64,000 nt of DNA from Morinoia aosen (lineage: Eukaryota > Arthropoda > Malacostraca > Amphipoda > Talitridae), in assembly GCA_030386875.1 (NCBI GenBank), contig CM059578.1, positions 24,041,009 to 24,105,008 of the forward strand, written 5' to 3'. Positions within the stretch are counted from its first letter, which is position 1. Each line of letters opens with the position of its first letter. The translations under genes and the position numbers were made by a program. The notes under the pieces are model-generated. The model was not told the DNA's origin. It made no database searches and saw only the letters and a list, made by a program, of their open reading frames with translations. This document shows positions 21,470-33,380 of this stretch, in pieces.

Positions 21470-23040
21470 AAGACTGCAATAAGCTCTTGTAGAACAGTCG
21501 CCCTGTTCTGTGATAAGTACTCTGATTGAAGTCGCTTATATACTTCTCATCTCTGCTTCTTTGAGGAAACTGATTAATTTTCTGAATAAATGACAAAAAA
21601 TTGAGGTAAAATTTTGTGAAAGAAGTATCAAATTGCTTGAATTTTCTACTCAAGTTTTGGGTTCAATTGTTGTGACAGAATGCTGAACGATTTGTTGTCT
21701 CAATGTTGCCCTTCATTTCTGTTTTGCGCTTCATTTTTTTCTTTCAAAAATTTCAACCGTTATCAAAGCAGGCCGTAAACGATCGTCATATCTCTGAAAT
21801 GACATACTAACAGTCTGAATCGAAGAATTTTAAGGTAAAATAAAGTTTTCAGATAGGTTAAACAGTCAACTTTCTCACTGTTTTGTAAAACGCACTGAAC
21901 AAATCAAGCTAAGTTCACTTTAATCCTGGCTCTGAGTAGATAAAAAAATGTGAACACTGGTTAACCTACCAGCATAATGACAAGTTATCTTCTCGAGTAA
22001 GCAGTGAAATCTGAAAAACATTGTTTCTCACAAGTTGATGAGAAAGATGCTTTTTGAAGCAGAGTCCAAAATCGACATTTTTTCCTAGAGAGAGCTGAGG
22101 CAGGCACTTCACTGACGCAGGTGGTAACACTCCTCTCGATGTCTCTTCTGGCAAATAAATGAGGTCTTCACCGGATGGGCTCTGCAAACGACAGGCAGAT
22201 TCATGCGTTCAATAGTGTTCAGTGAGGCGAGCAACTCTGAACCATGATTAAAGTTCCAACAGCTTGAATTTTTCACGCCAAGTTCTGTCGAGGGGTTCGA
22301 ACGAAGTTCGGAGAACCATTCAAACGAGCTCTGCCTCCTCGTATTAGAACATGAAAGACTTCTTATCGACTTAAAGAGTCAACACGGGACATTTATTGGA
22401 TTTGGAAGGCCGATTCTCAGCCATATTCGAGCACCAGCGTTTGCTCGGAGATTCCCAAAGGAAAGCCATTTGGTGACCGAGAGCCAAGAAAGATTGCCAA
22501 AGATTCTCTATTTGCTGCCCTACGGCTTTTGTGAAAACCAATACATTTGAGCTCAGATGGACTTCATAAATGTTTGTCTAGTAAGTATCAGAAATCTTAA
22601 ACGCCTCCGACTCAACCCTTCATTCAAAGCACCATAATTACACCGAAGATAATCATACTTAACAATACGTGTAGCTCTTGACGAAAACCAAATATCAGTG
22701 CCTCTACATTGGGGTTGATGGTGCCCTGTTGATACATTCCTCGTTTTAGATTTGAGTATACCTAATAATAACGAGGCTTAGAGTAATTTGAGTGTAAGAA
22801 TTAGAGCCAGTATATCTTCTTCTGGAATCAACAAATACACTTCAATTTATGCATGCACATGGACTCATGTGAAATAAAATGCAAAATTTGAGGTTGTTTC
22901 CATGTGAATTTCTAGTTAGCGTAGGAAAAGTTCCTTTCACATGTAAAATAACTCGTAGTTGTTTTAATACAAAATTGAGAAAGTAATTATATATGAAAAA
23001 AATTCTAACACCCTGATAAATCTTGCATGATTGAGCTGAA
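21470..23040. other. unannotated stretch
   Basis: No supported gene. 22240-22560 is somewhat GC-richer, with a plus frame containing HLLDLEGRFSAIFEHQRLLG. It could be an exon but no splice sites were fixed. No repeats seen. Confidence 0.35.
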
Positions 23041-23042
23041 CT

Positions 23043-23181
23043 AATTTAACAATTTAAACAATTTAAACAATTTATTTACCACAGGAGATACAGAGGTAAA
23101 ATGTTTCTTAGGTCTAGTACAATGGACAAGTTTGAATATAGCTACCTGTGGACCCGAATAAGTTCAGCGACTTCTGGGGCA
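23043..23181 (-). mobile_element. non-LTR retrotransposon 3' UTR end and repeat tail
   Basis: On the minus strand the LINE 3' UTR resumes here after the nested insertion and ends in GGTAAATAAATTGTTTAAA with ATTGTTTAA repeated three times (23043-23075). Non-LTR elements outside the poly-A groups typically end in such short tandem tails. Confidence 0.7.
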
Positions 23182-23521
23182 TCCTACCATCACGTTATTA
23201 CTATTATTATATAAGAAAGTTTTAGCCTCCCTTAACCACGACAAAGATGTTCCAAGAGAGGAAAGAGGAAGGCACCATTTAGTATGGAGTTGAGGGAACG
23301 CGGAATCTATGCACAAGGTGCACAGAAACAGTAAGCTAGGAAAGAAGTTCATGAAACAAGAAAGAAGTTGAAGAAGAAAGTAGTAGGTGCTGAAAAACAG
23401 GACAGCAGTGAACCGAAAAAAGATGGTCCGTAACAAAACAAAAACCTATTTTATTATAACAAAAAGGAAGCCTACCTAACCGTTAGCTCAGGCCCTCACA
23501 TAGTCCTACCATCACGTTATT
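23182..23521 (-). mobile_element. nested retroposon flanked by an 18-bp target duplication (family A, copy 1)
   Basis: TCCTACCATCACGTTATT occurs perfectly at 23182-23199 and 23504-23521 and brackets about 304 bp. On the minus strand the insert starts CTATGTGAGGGCCTGAGC, has a pyrimidine-rich middle, and ends in an ATAATAATAGTAATA-like tail, as expected for target-primed reverse transcription. A related copy lies at 39736-40022 in the same orientation. Both contain a similar minus-strand peptide with PQLHTKWCLP. It sits inside the 3' UTR of the LINE, so it is younger than that LINE. Confidence 0.85.
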
Positions 23522-23766
23522 CTAAGGTTTACAATACTGTTTTACCTAAATCATTTAACCTAGTTTCGCATAAGACTGATCAGTGAGATAATTTACTCGA
23601 TATCAGATATTTCATTTTACAATATAGGTCATATGGATTGTATTAACAGTACATTCGATAAATGATTTAACAGTAGACTGAATATCGGCGATATTACCCA
23701 TGGCATATTACATTATTGGAAACAGTCATGTAGGAGACAAGATTTTGACTTGGTGATCTTACACGA
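23522..23766 (-). mobile_element. non-LTR retrotransposon 3' UTR, proximal part
   Basis: AT-rich non-coding sequence between the reverse transcriptase stop codon and the nested retroposon. It is continuous with 23043-23181 once the insertion and one duplication copy are ignored. Confidence 0.65.
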
Positions 23767-24588
23767 CTAATATTTTGATAGGAAGTGAGACTCAAGATTT
23801 CTTTTGAATACCTTGTAAGAATTACTACCACGGATCTCCGCAGGTATTGAGTTCCAAGTTTTAGTTCCAACGAAGATGATACTGTGTTGCAACCGGGCCT
23901 TTGAATAATAGGGAAGCATGAATTTACTTCTATTTCGGGTTAAATGGTCGTGATGACCAGTTTTCGCAGTTAATAATTGTTTCAGGCTATTGTCGCCATC
24001 AATTGATAATGTTTTGTAAATGAAATTGCTAATGGAGATTTTGTAGAGATCCGAAAGTTTAAGTATTTGTAAATTTTTGAAGGAATCATTTGTGTGAGCA
24101 TTATATTCTAGATTCTTTGCCGCTCTGATGGCTCTTTTTTGCAGAGTAAAAATTTTATTGGTTTTATTTTTATCAGTTCCGTGCCATGCTTCTATTCCGT
24201 ATTGCAAGCATGGTGAAATTAGCGTTCGGTAGAGCATTCGTAAAGCTGTTTCAGGCAGGTAATTTTTAACTTTATTCAGGATTCCGATGGATTTTGATAA
24301 TTTAGAACTAATATGAGCGATGTGCTCGTTAAAGGTCATATGTTTATCTATTATGATACCCAGAAACTTGCATGAGTTGGTTTCTTCGATTTTACCTTCG
24401 CCAATTTCTATGCGTGGGAGAGATATATTTTTCTTGTATGAGAATGTAATGTATTTTGTTTTATCGATGTTGAGGCTTATTTTATTAGCTTTAAGCCATA
24501 ATGAAACCTTATGGAGTTCATTATTTATACTCCGTAATCTTAGCGGGATTTTGGTTCGGAAGGACCTCAGAAAGCGTTCTCTCATCAA
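23767..24588 (-). CDS. reverse transcriptase C-terminal fragment of a non-LTR retrotransposon
   Basis: 273 codons without a stop. It begins just after where the catalytic Y/F-ADD box would be. The segment LWLKANKISLNIDKTKYITF is the conserved post-catalytic motif. LGIIIDKHMTFNEHI and LISPCLQYGIEAWHG follow, then the thumb and a C-terminus with TRNRSKFMLPYYSKARLQHS and TWNSIPAEIR. This order is typical of CR1/L2/Jockey-related LINE ORF2 proteins. The family's endonuclease and the catalytic Asp pair are absent, so this is a 5'-truncated copy and inactive. The listed start is a TTG and not a real initiation site. The uninterrupted frame suggests fairly recent insertion. Confidence 0.93.
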   Translation of the reverse strand: MMRERFLRSFRTKIPLRLRSINNELHKVSLWLKANKISLNIDKTKYITFSYKKNISLPRIEIGEGKIEETNSCKFLGIIIDKHMTFNEHIAHISSKLSKSIGILNKVKNYLPETALRMLYRTLISPCLQYGIEAWHGTDKNKTNKIFTLQKRAIRAAKNLEYNAHTNDSFKNLQILKLSDLYKISISNFIYKTLSIDGDNSLKQLLTAKTGHHDHLTRNRSKFMLPYYSKARLQHSIIFVGTKTWNSIPAEIRGSNSYKVFKRNLESHFLSKY

Positions 24589-24762
24589 CTATAATTAACT
24601 TATAACTATGAAACACTCCTACCCAACATCTTCTCATTAGTCCTTTTGAACACTCTTACACTGATTTACACACACTGAACTTGACATAATTTACGTACTT
24701 AAGAACTTCCAATAAACTTTTATAGGCCGAGGAACAAACGCAAAACGCTTGCTTTCAAGGCA

Positions 24763-24823
24763 AAAGCTATAGGGTAACTTACAGACTGTAGGGTAACTTA
24801 CCCTATGGCTATAGGGTAATTTA
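24763..24823. repeat. short repeat of CTATAGGGTAACTTAC
   Basis: Three copies of (G)CTATAGGGTAACTTA or close variants at 24763, about 24785 and about 24808, with an inverted TTACCCTATGG between the last two. Confidence 0.7.
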
Positions 24824-24829
24824 TGCCAG

Positions 24830-26195
24830 TTATTGCCATTCGCAGTTTCGTGTGCATTGGGTCATATATCCTTTATGAGTGTGGGACTCAAAGTTTCGTC
24901 ATACAAATCTCACAGAATATTATTTTGAAACATTATTGCCTCATGGGAGAGGGAGTTGCATCTCTCGAACGTTACTCCTTTTATTAAATCTCAGCTGAAG
25001 TGGTTGGTCGACAATAAATAAATTAAACGTTTAATAATGTGGTTGAAAAAATTCCGATGATTTTTCGACAGCGGCCCAAATTTCACATCGACATCGTCAT
25101 TCTTCTCAAACCTCTGTTATTCACTTCTAATTTAAAATAACCTTGCAAAGGTTGTTCACGTTTCTAGCACAAGCATTTATTTTGAAAAATGTTACACTTG
25201 TGAGGAAGCGTTCAGGTTAAAACCATAGTTCGGAAATTCAATTTACTTCATTTTTTTGTAATATTTGAAAAATTCCTAAATCATTGAGAACCTGTCATGA
25301 CGTATTTCATCCAATTGCTGAATTCAATTTACATAATGTTTTAGCTGGTTTTTAGCCTAAGGGGATCACTTTTATCCTGCACCACTTGAACATTAGCACC
25401 CGCTTCCCAAAATTGAAGCTTTTGAGAAGTTCTGTTTCAATATGCTAAGTATGTAGGATCAGTTGCGTCACACTGGTGATGCTGCGTTTTTTAAAACCTA
25501 CTGAAACGTCGAACAAGTTGTAGATTCGTGCTTCCTGTGTAGGAGGAGAACGAGTTACGAGTAATATTTCGAATTTTACGCCTATTTTACGATTGGTGAA
25601 ACTATAACAAGCTAATTATACATGCACGAAGTAATCGTACGAAGTTTTTCCATTATCTGTATTAACGTGTTAAAAAAGGTGTCCACTATTCCTGAGTCCG
25701 AGGTTCATTTGAAATTGAAAAGTGAAAAAATGCTGATGGAATTTTTGTAAAATATGAAATACGATCTATACCACGTGAGACCAAAATCATGATCGGTAAT
25801 AAATTTTAGGCCGTCTAGAGCTCAGAGTAAAGAGAAAATATGGCGTTCTCTTTCTTTTCTCTTGTTTTCTTTTTACTTTTAGGTATAGAAAGTTTTAAAT
25901 GTTTTATTAATCGTGACCTTTAGTCTTCGGCAGCAGAGATCATGCTTTGTATTTTGCAGAACTGACAATGAAGCTGGTCACTGAAACGTTTTCGATTCTG
26001 AACCATCGAATAAAATGACTAATTTGTTCAGTATTTTCCTCGCTAAAAATATTTATTAATATTTCACGTATTTTTAAGAGTTTTCATGTCTCGTTAGAGT
26101 ACAATTTTTGAACTGCAATTTCGTATTTAATAGCAAATTTCCTTGAACCATACCTTGTAAAAATAAGTTCTCATTCTACCCTTTCCATGCACAAG
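24830..26195. other. unannotated stretch
   Basis: AT-rich, no ORF or structure supported. Confidence 0.4.
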
Positions 26196-26201
26196 GGCAC
26201 C

Positions 26202-26365
26202 CGAATTTTGGAAAAGTTTCTCAATTTATTTTATTTCGTTATGTAGGTTTCACACCTCTCATTTTAGTTGATAAGAACACCGAATTATGAAAAAGTTTCT
26301 CAATTCATTTTAATTCGTTATGTAAGTTCCACGACTCTCATTTTAGTTGATAAGAACACCACTCA
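26202..26365. repeat. 79-bp tandem duplication
   Basis: CGAATTTTGGAAAAGTTTCT at 26202 recurs at 26281. Both copies continue through TCAATT, TTCGTTATGTA and CTCATTTTAGTTGATAAGAA. Confidence 0.9.
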
Positions 26366-26369
26366 CGAA

Positions 26370-26995
26370 ACGAGCATCCTGACTCTCTGTACGCTGCCGA
26401 TTTATTCAAAACAACGCCTCCTAAACTAAGTTTATGGCTATGAGTTATGATTTTTAGGCGAAAATATAAAAAACAGGTGAAAAACGTGCACAGGAATGCT
26501 GCAGATCTGAACTTGGCCTCCTACAAGTAATTAGTTTTATTGTTTTGAGGTTTGACACCCGTACTATATGATATAGTCTCCATTAAACACTGGAAATTAC
26601 AAACCATTTCTCAGGAACAGATGCTTACGTGCCGGTTTTTTCTTGTTTTCACAAATCATCGCTTATAATGAAATGAAAAGCATGAGTGACGATTTCATTG
26701 CAGAAATAAAATGCAACGTTAGTTGATCATCTTCTCACTGATTTTCAGCCCAATATCGAGCAAATCTTCTCAGATTCCAGATAAAAGACTAAAAACAAAA
26801 AATCTACAAGCCTAATGAGTACCAGGCTTTTGACGCAAAAGTTTTGTTTGTGACAAGTCCGAAGAAAGATCAGAAAACGTTATACAATTCAAAATTCGTC
26901 GGATGACCATTCTGGTAATTTTTTTTAAATTATTTCTATCGCATGAAATTCTTTAAGCGATTTTTATGAAAAATTCTTAATGAATGCCAAACAAA
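26370..26995. other. unannotated stretch
   Basis: AT-rich, no supported gene or repeat. Confidence 0.4.
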
Positions 26996-27004
26996 TGAGA
27001 GTGT

Positions 27005-27140
27005 GATATTTTACGGCAAAACAAAAGGTTCAGAAAATAAGTAATGCTGCATGTGAGGCGCAATGAATATAGTAAAATTTTATGGCAAAACAAAATGTTT
27101 AGAAAATAAGTAATGCTGCATGTGAGGCGCAATGAATCAA
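27005..27140. repeat. 69-bp tandem duplication
   Basis: GGCAAAACAAAA at 27015 and 27084, each followed by AGAAAATAAGTAATGCTGCA and TGTGAGGCGCAATGAAT. The copies are nearly identical, so the duplication is recent. Confidence 0.92.
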
Positions 27141-27235
27141 GTAAATTTTGCCGACACCGACGCTCGTCAAGAGAAACAGTTGGATTATCGAAATTCAATT
27201 TCCCCTTCTTCAGAGTCTAAAGATTCCGTCTAACA

Positions 27236-27258
27236 CGGCGCTTTATGAGAGCGCCGTC
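27236..27258. other. GC-rich hairpin ACGGCGCT / AGCGCCGT
   Basis: Perfect 8-bp stem with a 7-nt loop (TTATGAG), inside a short GC-rich block (27230-27310) that may mark a promoter or 5' UTR. No T-run follows and, in a eukaryote, this is not a terminator. Confidence 0.4.
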
Positions 27259-27445
27259 AGCGTCAGATGGCGCAGGTAGCAAGGAAGTGCGAGGCGAACT
27301 CGTACTGGAACATAAAATTGCAACTGCTACATCAACTTTCCTTTGAGTCTTGACAAAGCTCGCAATATCACAGGCAGAGCGTTGTGCTTTCAGAGGCGTG
27401 TAAGCACTTCAGCGGACATAATTCAAAGTCGAATGTAAACATTGA

Positions 27446-27621
27446 ATGGCTTCGTTGAACGCTTTCATATCGCGCTCTGCGGTACTTCATTTGAAAATAC
27501 GAACGCAAGAAAAACACTCTTCAGTTCTTGCCAAAATGCAACTCCATATGAGTGGCTGGATATTTTTAGGAGAGGAACGAGCGGTATTTTTGCCGAGAAC
27601 AGCTCTTATTAGCGAAGGTAA
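27446..27621 (+). CDS. possible first coding exon, unknown protein
   Basis: ATG at 27446 opens a frame starting MASLNAFISRSAVLHLKIRT. It is rich in Ser and Arg with few acidic residues at the start, which would suit a mitochondrial targeting sequence (inference). A donor-like GCGAAG/GTAAAT lies at about 27619, and the frame runs on to 27694 if unspliced. It is about 200 bp downstream of a GC-rich block. The start context lacks a purine at -3, and the opposite strand is also open, so support is weak. Confidence 0.2.
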
Positions 27622-27699
27622 ATGTTGCATTTGGGTTTCAAAATTTGCTGACATACGTATTACCAAAAACGGGAAATACTTAAACATTTACTGAGTTTT

Positions 27700-30080
27700 A
27701 GACTGCAAGTAATTTTTTGTTTTTAGATACACATCAAGATGTATTTGAAGAAATTGCACCTGATTTAACATTACGACGAATATTTTTCGCCCAATTAAAC
27801 AGCTGACCTAAACTAGAACGTTCACAGCATACATCGTAACGAGAGAAAACATTTTCTGGGTAAAAATACCTTTTCTTTTGTCATGTTGACAGTCGCCTCC
27901 ACGAAGAAAGAAAAGCGGATATTAAGATAAAATCTCTCTGCCATTTTTGATCGAGAGACTTTTTTATCGTTCGATAATTTTGCACCCTGGAGAAGATCCG
28001 ACCACACTCAATAGAACAAAAATAGAGCTCTGTCCATGAGTTCTCGACCTCGGCGTGAATTGTAGAGTAGGATGTGGATAATAAAAGTTGCCTCACGCAC
28101 TCATTTTAATTTCTGCCTCTTGAAGGTGAAATTTTTGCGTCCACTCTCTCGTGAATTTTATCTGGTGTTTATCATGCAAAAGAGACACGTGATTACTCTC
28201 GGTGTGTAACTTTTCTAATGGAAATTCTAAATTCGTCACGGTTGAAAAATATAATCTCACGATTTCTACCAAATGACCAAAAAAACTATGCTTGGAGGAT
28301 ATGTAAGTTAGATTTATTAAGAAACTTAGCCAAGACGTATAGAGTAAGTGGAAGTTAATACCATAGTGTAAAACAGAAATCAAAGATGCATACGTAACTA
28401 AAAGTGCTTGAGTGGCAAAAAAAATTGAAAGTAGCTAAATTTGGCTGAAAAGGCAATCAGTATTAACTCTTAACTTCGTGATCACAAGCAGTATTTTAAG
28501 TTACTGTTATCATGAATAGAGCTATTCACCGATTTGATAAAATATACAAACTATAGATATGGTCGGGAAATTTTGTGTCCATATTAACTTGTGCCCCATA
28601 TTAACTGGGTCATTAACTGTGATATTTCGTTTTCATACCAACTGATGTATCTCTTCATTTGTCAGTTCGGAAATTTGAGTAGCTGTAAAGAACCAATGCA
28701 AAAATTCAGGAAATTTCTTATTTGAAAAGTAATTAAATAGTATAAAAGCTCCCGTTGCCTAATTCGAATAAAATGGAAACGGATCACATCCTAGCATACG
28801 AGAGAAGCAAATGTTTCTCTCGTGTGTTTCTAAAATGAATGTTTAGTATTTTTTCGTACATCGAGAACGTGTACACTCACCACTGAAATTCAGAGAGAAA
28901 AATGAAGAAGTTGTTTGTACGATTGCTATGACTGATTCTTAACGATTGAAGTCCAACTAAGAGAATGCTATTTCATGGTAAAACGAAAGATTCAGAAATA
29001 TGTTCGAGTTTATTGATTTGGAATACTGTGGAGCACGTCAGACTTGTCATTTAAGCGAGAGGTTACAGAATGGAAACAGCCTCGAAACACAGGAGCAGAA
29101 AACGAAATCCATTTGCAGAGGCGAAACAAACTCGAATTTTAGTTTACGACGGAAATTGGACTTGCTTTTTTTCGTCGTCGGCCTACTACACGTCAATTTA
29201 TTAGGTCCAAAAGCTTTTTCGCCGTAATATAAATTTTTCACAACGTACATTGGAAAGTTTTTTGATGAAAATACTAATTTTTTACTCACGCAAATTGTGC
29301 TTCATCTCGTTGAAAAACGAGGAAATAAAAACTAGGAAAACCTTAATTTTTCATTCTCTATTGGTTACGGCATAATCTGTAGTCCTTATGATATTATCCT
29401 TTATTGGAAAGTAGTAGTTTTGGGATATATGGCTTCCTCAGGGCTTTCTGGAATCAAAAAAAGCTCAAAAAAAAATATAGGGGCACTCAGATGACATCCG
29501 AGCTACACAAATTAAAAAAAGTGCGACTTATATCTCCATCACTTTCTACCGGTGCCTAAAAAAGTCTAAAATGACAGCAAGAATGAACTGGGTGCCTGGT
29601 AGAATTTAATCCTAGTGCCAGCTACACAAAAAGTTGCTTTCTAAAAGTACTCTCAATTGTCGCTTCCTCTTGGTAAGTGGCCGGACCTAAAATTGGCAGA
29701 GAAACACTCTCATGCAAAGCCCCAAAACACGAACGTTTGATGTCCCCAACTGACAATTACGAAACGGAACGGAGACGCGATGCTTGCTACAACCAAGCTC
29801 TCTGTTTACTTTCACTACGACCATTGTAAAACTTTGAGAGCATTCGTAAACAAAAACATTTTGTGCGATTGAACAAACGTTGTGAGAACTTTTATGTGTG
29901 AAACATGCTTGGTTAGAGCGCCAGTTTAGGATGCGAAGGCTCTGTAATTGCGCTCGCTAGTCCCCTGACGCTCAAAGTTGAAGCTGGTGCGCTAGATGGA
30001 GTGAAGTACCGCTCATAGTACCTGCAATAACAGAAGGGAAGCACATTTGCAGACCAGTATTAAGCATGCATTTTTGACAG
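27700..30080. other. unannotated stretch
   Basis: No supported gene. Short ORFs on both strands (27822-28383, 29000-29289) have no recognisable motif. 29500-29810 is slightly GC-richer without a clear frame. Confidence 0.4.
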
Positions 30081-30385
30081 CGCTGCCTCAAAAATTGCTA
30101 GGTCATGACAGTGTTTATTTTAAAATGTTTTCTCGTAAATTTTAACTAAGTGGAATATGATAATAGAGCTTACATTTTTTATAAATCTTCTTGAAAAATT
30201 GAAAGCAAGGTCATGACATTTTTCATTTTAGAATGTTTTCCTGTCAATTTCAATTGAGCCAACTTTGTTGGTGCAGTTGGCATTTTTGATAAAACATCTT
30301 CAAAAATTAAATGCAAGGCCACGACATTTTTCATTTTAGAACGTGTTCTTGTACATTTCAATTGAATGGAATGTGATGGTGCTGT
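30081..30385. repeat. 108-bp tandem repeat, about 2.7 copies
   Basis: AAGGTCATGACATTTTTCAT-like words start at 30101, 30209 and 30317, an exact 108-bp spacing. Each is followed by TTTTAGAATGTTTTC and TTTCAATTGA. A minus-strand ORF across it has a matching internal repeat of 36 residues. Confidence 0.85.
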
Positions 30386-30389
30386 TGCG

Positions 30390-31060
30390 CTGTTTAGGCT
30401 GTTGTTTTTTGTTCCCTAAACTAAACTGCACTGCATCATCAAAAAAAAAACACCGCGCTTGAACGGACATGAGGAATATGCACGTTCAAGCATTTCAATA
30501 TGGAGTACATTTGTGCCTCCTTTCTCAGTCGATCTTCATGTGATGTTCAATTTAGAACCTTTGAATGTCTCTTAATTAGTTGTCGCAATCTCGATTGAGT
30601 ATTAGCATTTAGTCGAGTACTCGGTAACTCTTAGCTGAAAGTTTTAAAATACCACTAGTGAGTAAACAGGGTAGGGAAAATGATCAGAAAATTTGAATTA
30701 TCCTTCACAATGAAAATTAAATAATAAAACAAAGCCCTGTTCCATGAGCTGTGTGAATCTTCTCAGTGTTAAGTGATTACAAAATTAGGCTTCAAAATAC
30801 TTATGTCTTTATCCTGTATTTTTAACGATTTTTTCATAAACATATATGAACCAGATGTACCAGTAGACACAAAGTTTATTCGAACTGAAAAACTAGCTAT
30901 ATAGAATGACTAATGTGAACTACAGCGTTCATTTCATCAGTAAACTGCGGTTGAAAAACCAACAATCAATTTCTTCAGTGTCCACACGATAATTTTAAAA
31001 TCCAGTAGTTCTTTTAAGACAACAAACGAAATTTAGCGACATTTACATTCCACATCGGAC
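30390..31060. other. unannotated stretch with one small hairpin
   Basis: GCTTGAACG near 30448 and CGTTCAAGC near 30482 form a 9-bp stem. It follows an A10 run. No gene supported. Confidence 0.4.
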
Positions 31061-31068
31061 AAAATGAG

Positions 31069-31216
31069 CACTCTTTTCGAATAATTCATCTCATTTTGAT
31101 TAGAATAATTATCGTTCTTCGTAATTTTCCAGCCTTCACCACCACTCTTTTCGAATAATTCATCTCATTTTAATTAGAATAAAAATTGTTCTTCGTAATT
31201 TTCCAGCCTTCACCAC
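31069..31216. repeat. 74-bp tandem duplication
   Basis: CACTCTTTTCGAATAATTCA at 31069 and 31143, followed in both by TCTCATTTT.ATTAGAATAA and TTCTTCGTAATTTTCCAGCC. The copies are nearly identical. Confidence 0.93.
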
Positions 31217-31224
31217 TCGGTTAC

Positions 31225-31240
31225 CCACTAGGTGGCGGCA
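31225..31240 (+). promoter_or_regulatory. candidate CTCF-type insulator motif
   Basis: CCACTAGGTGGCGGCA fits the CTCF core consensus CCASYAGRKGGCRSYV at all 16 positions. It lies in a small GC-rich patch right after the 74-bp duplication. A single motif match is only suggestive, and occupancy is unknown. Confidence 0.4.
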
Positions 31241-31606
31241 GCATCGGACTTCTGCCGCTGTAAAGCTCCGATTCCTGACATACTGTCGAAGATTTTTTGC
31301 CTCAACTTTAGAAACGTTCCCAAAGTTTATTAGAAAAAACTATTAGTGCCTGTCTCTTTCTGCTGTCAAAAGTTCAGCACAAAGTTCAGAATAAAGGACG
31401 GAAAGGCACAGAGTTTGGGTAACGGTCGTATCGCCGAAATTTTCGAAAGGGTAATTTTTTCAGGACAGCCAAGTGAGTAAGAAAAGTAAGTGTGAACTTA
31501 TGCTGCTTGTTATAAGTTTTTTACCTTCGTGTGGGGCTGGTGTGGTTGGCTTTCTCAAAATAGGCAAGGAAATTTTCGTGGTTCGCTGAGGAAAAAACAC
31601 TCAGTG

Positions 31607-31890
31607 ACCTATGTAGTTCTGGTGTGTTCAATTAATGAATTATATAGTTCTGGTGTGTTCAATCACTTAATTATATAGTTCTGGTGTGTTCAATATATTA
31701 ATTATATAGTTCTGGTGTGTTCAGTCAATTATTTATATAGTTCTGGTGTGTTCAGTTAATTAATTGTATGGATATGGAATGTTCAGTCAATTAATTATAT
31801 GGTTATGGTATCTTCAATCAATTAATTATATGGTTATGGTGTGTTCAGTCAATTAATTATATTTTTATGGTTTGTTCAGTCAATTATTTT
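31607..31890. repeat. 31-bp tandem repeat, 9 copies, invariant period
   Basis: Unit like TTCTGGTGTGTTCAATTAA followed by TTATATAG. GGTGTGTTC-type words start at 31621, 31652, 31683, 31714, 31745, 31776, 31807, 31838 and 31869, always 31 bp apart. The 5' copies read AGTTCTGG and the 3' copies GGTTATGG, so the array shows a gradient of variants. Confidence 0.96.
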
Positions 31891-31899
31891 AAGGTTTGC

Positions 31900-33375
31900 T
31901 CTTCGAGTTGCAACGCGTGTCCATCTTTTATAATAGTTCGGAATAACAAATATTTTATCCTAGGTTAATTAATCATTGCTTTCCTTGAAAGAAAAACAAT
32001 GTCCTACACGCAACATATTCCTCAACGTATACTAAATGGCATAACGAAATTTTCGAATTAATCAACGTTGAAAAATAGTCAAAATGATAGAAAAAGTGTG
32101 GAGCATGTTGATGAAAACAGGAGAATAATGTAAAAAAATATCGTGCATGAAAGTAGATTTCGCTTAGTAAGCAACTTCAACAAAAAGTTATTTAGGGGCA
32201 AAGACCAAAGATTTATAATGGGGACTTTTCTGGTTTTTGCCCAATACTTTACATCACATCAAGCATATAAAAGTGCGTCTGAATCAAAACAAACACGAAA
32301 ATTGAGTTTGAGACAATGAAAGAAACGTTTTCCTTTCATAAATTCTACATGACATTATCCTTGGTTCAGTTGCGGAAAGGACGAAGTTATTAAGGAGACC
32401 GCGTGAGATATATTGATCTAGGGTTCATATTGATTCGCTCAAAATGAGTTCTTTTAAACATATTAGAAAAGAATTATATTAACAGTCAGGTCCTAGTGAA
32501 TGTTATCTCAAACTCATTTTCACAAGGAACTTTATTGATAGCGATTTTATAAGAATTTCGAGCTGACGTACGACCAAATAGAATATCATAATTGATGGAC
32601 GTTGAAGGTTGTCGGCAGTATATGCATAAACTGGTTGGTCGAGGCGGATTTCATATTAAGAATTCTAAGCCTAACTTCCCCCGATGAAAGCATAACAAGG
32701 AGTAAAAAAATATTCACTTGAAGTTCAAAAGAGAGCACTTAAAAGCAACCTAGGCGATACGAAGGACGAATGACTTAGGCTCTTTAAGGAACGTAAAATC
32801 TAAAGCAAGTTGAAGTTTAGCATTCAATCATTTATGTAAATCATTTAACATGGAATTTAAAAGTTTTTCTGCATGTCGAAGCACTGAAGCAGTAGAACAG
32901 AGGTAAGTCACTCGCAAACATAATTGTCTTTATTGTGACAAACGTGTTCCTATTGAAGTACGTGTAGGTACGGCAGAGATAAAAAGCCAAATGAGTCCAA
33001 TATGAGTTCCATTTCAGAAAGAAATACCTGCAATCTCTTCAAGAAGAAATGAAATTCATCGTAAAGCTTATATCATCCGTATCTAGACTTCGAGACTGTT
33101 TTGAAAAACTAGTATCAACATCGGCCGATCTCGATGGCTTCATTGCCTCTCTCTTCCCACAACCCTCTCCACCACGACGGACTCTACATATTATTCTTTA
33201 TAGTCTTTCATTTGAAACGCATTGTATCAGTCATAAGGATATATATTGATAATAGTATCTACTATGTCTTCAAGCAGGTTCTTGTTCCTGTAACATCAAT
33301 ATACGCGTTTTTTCCAATGAATCACTCCCAATGCTCAGTGTTGCTTAACCTCAGGGTGTGGAGCAGGAGCTCGCA
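31900..33375. other. unannotated stretch
   Basis: AT-rich. The overlapping plus ORFs at 33049-33379 have no recognised domain. No repeats seen. Confidence 0.4.
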
Positions 33376-33380
33376 GTGAG

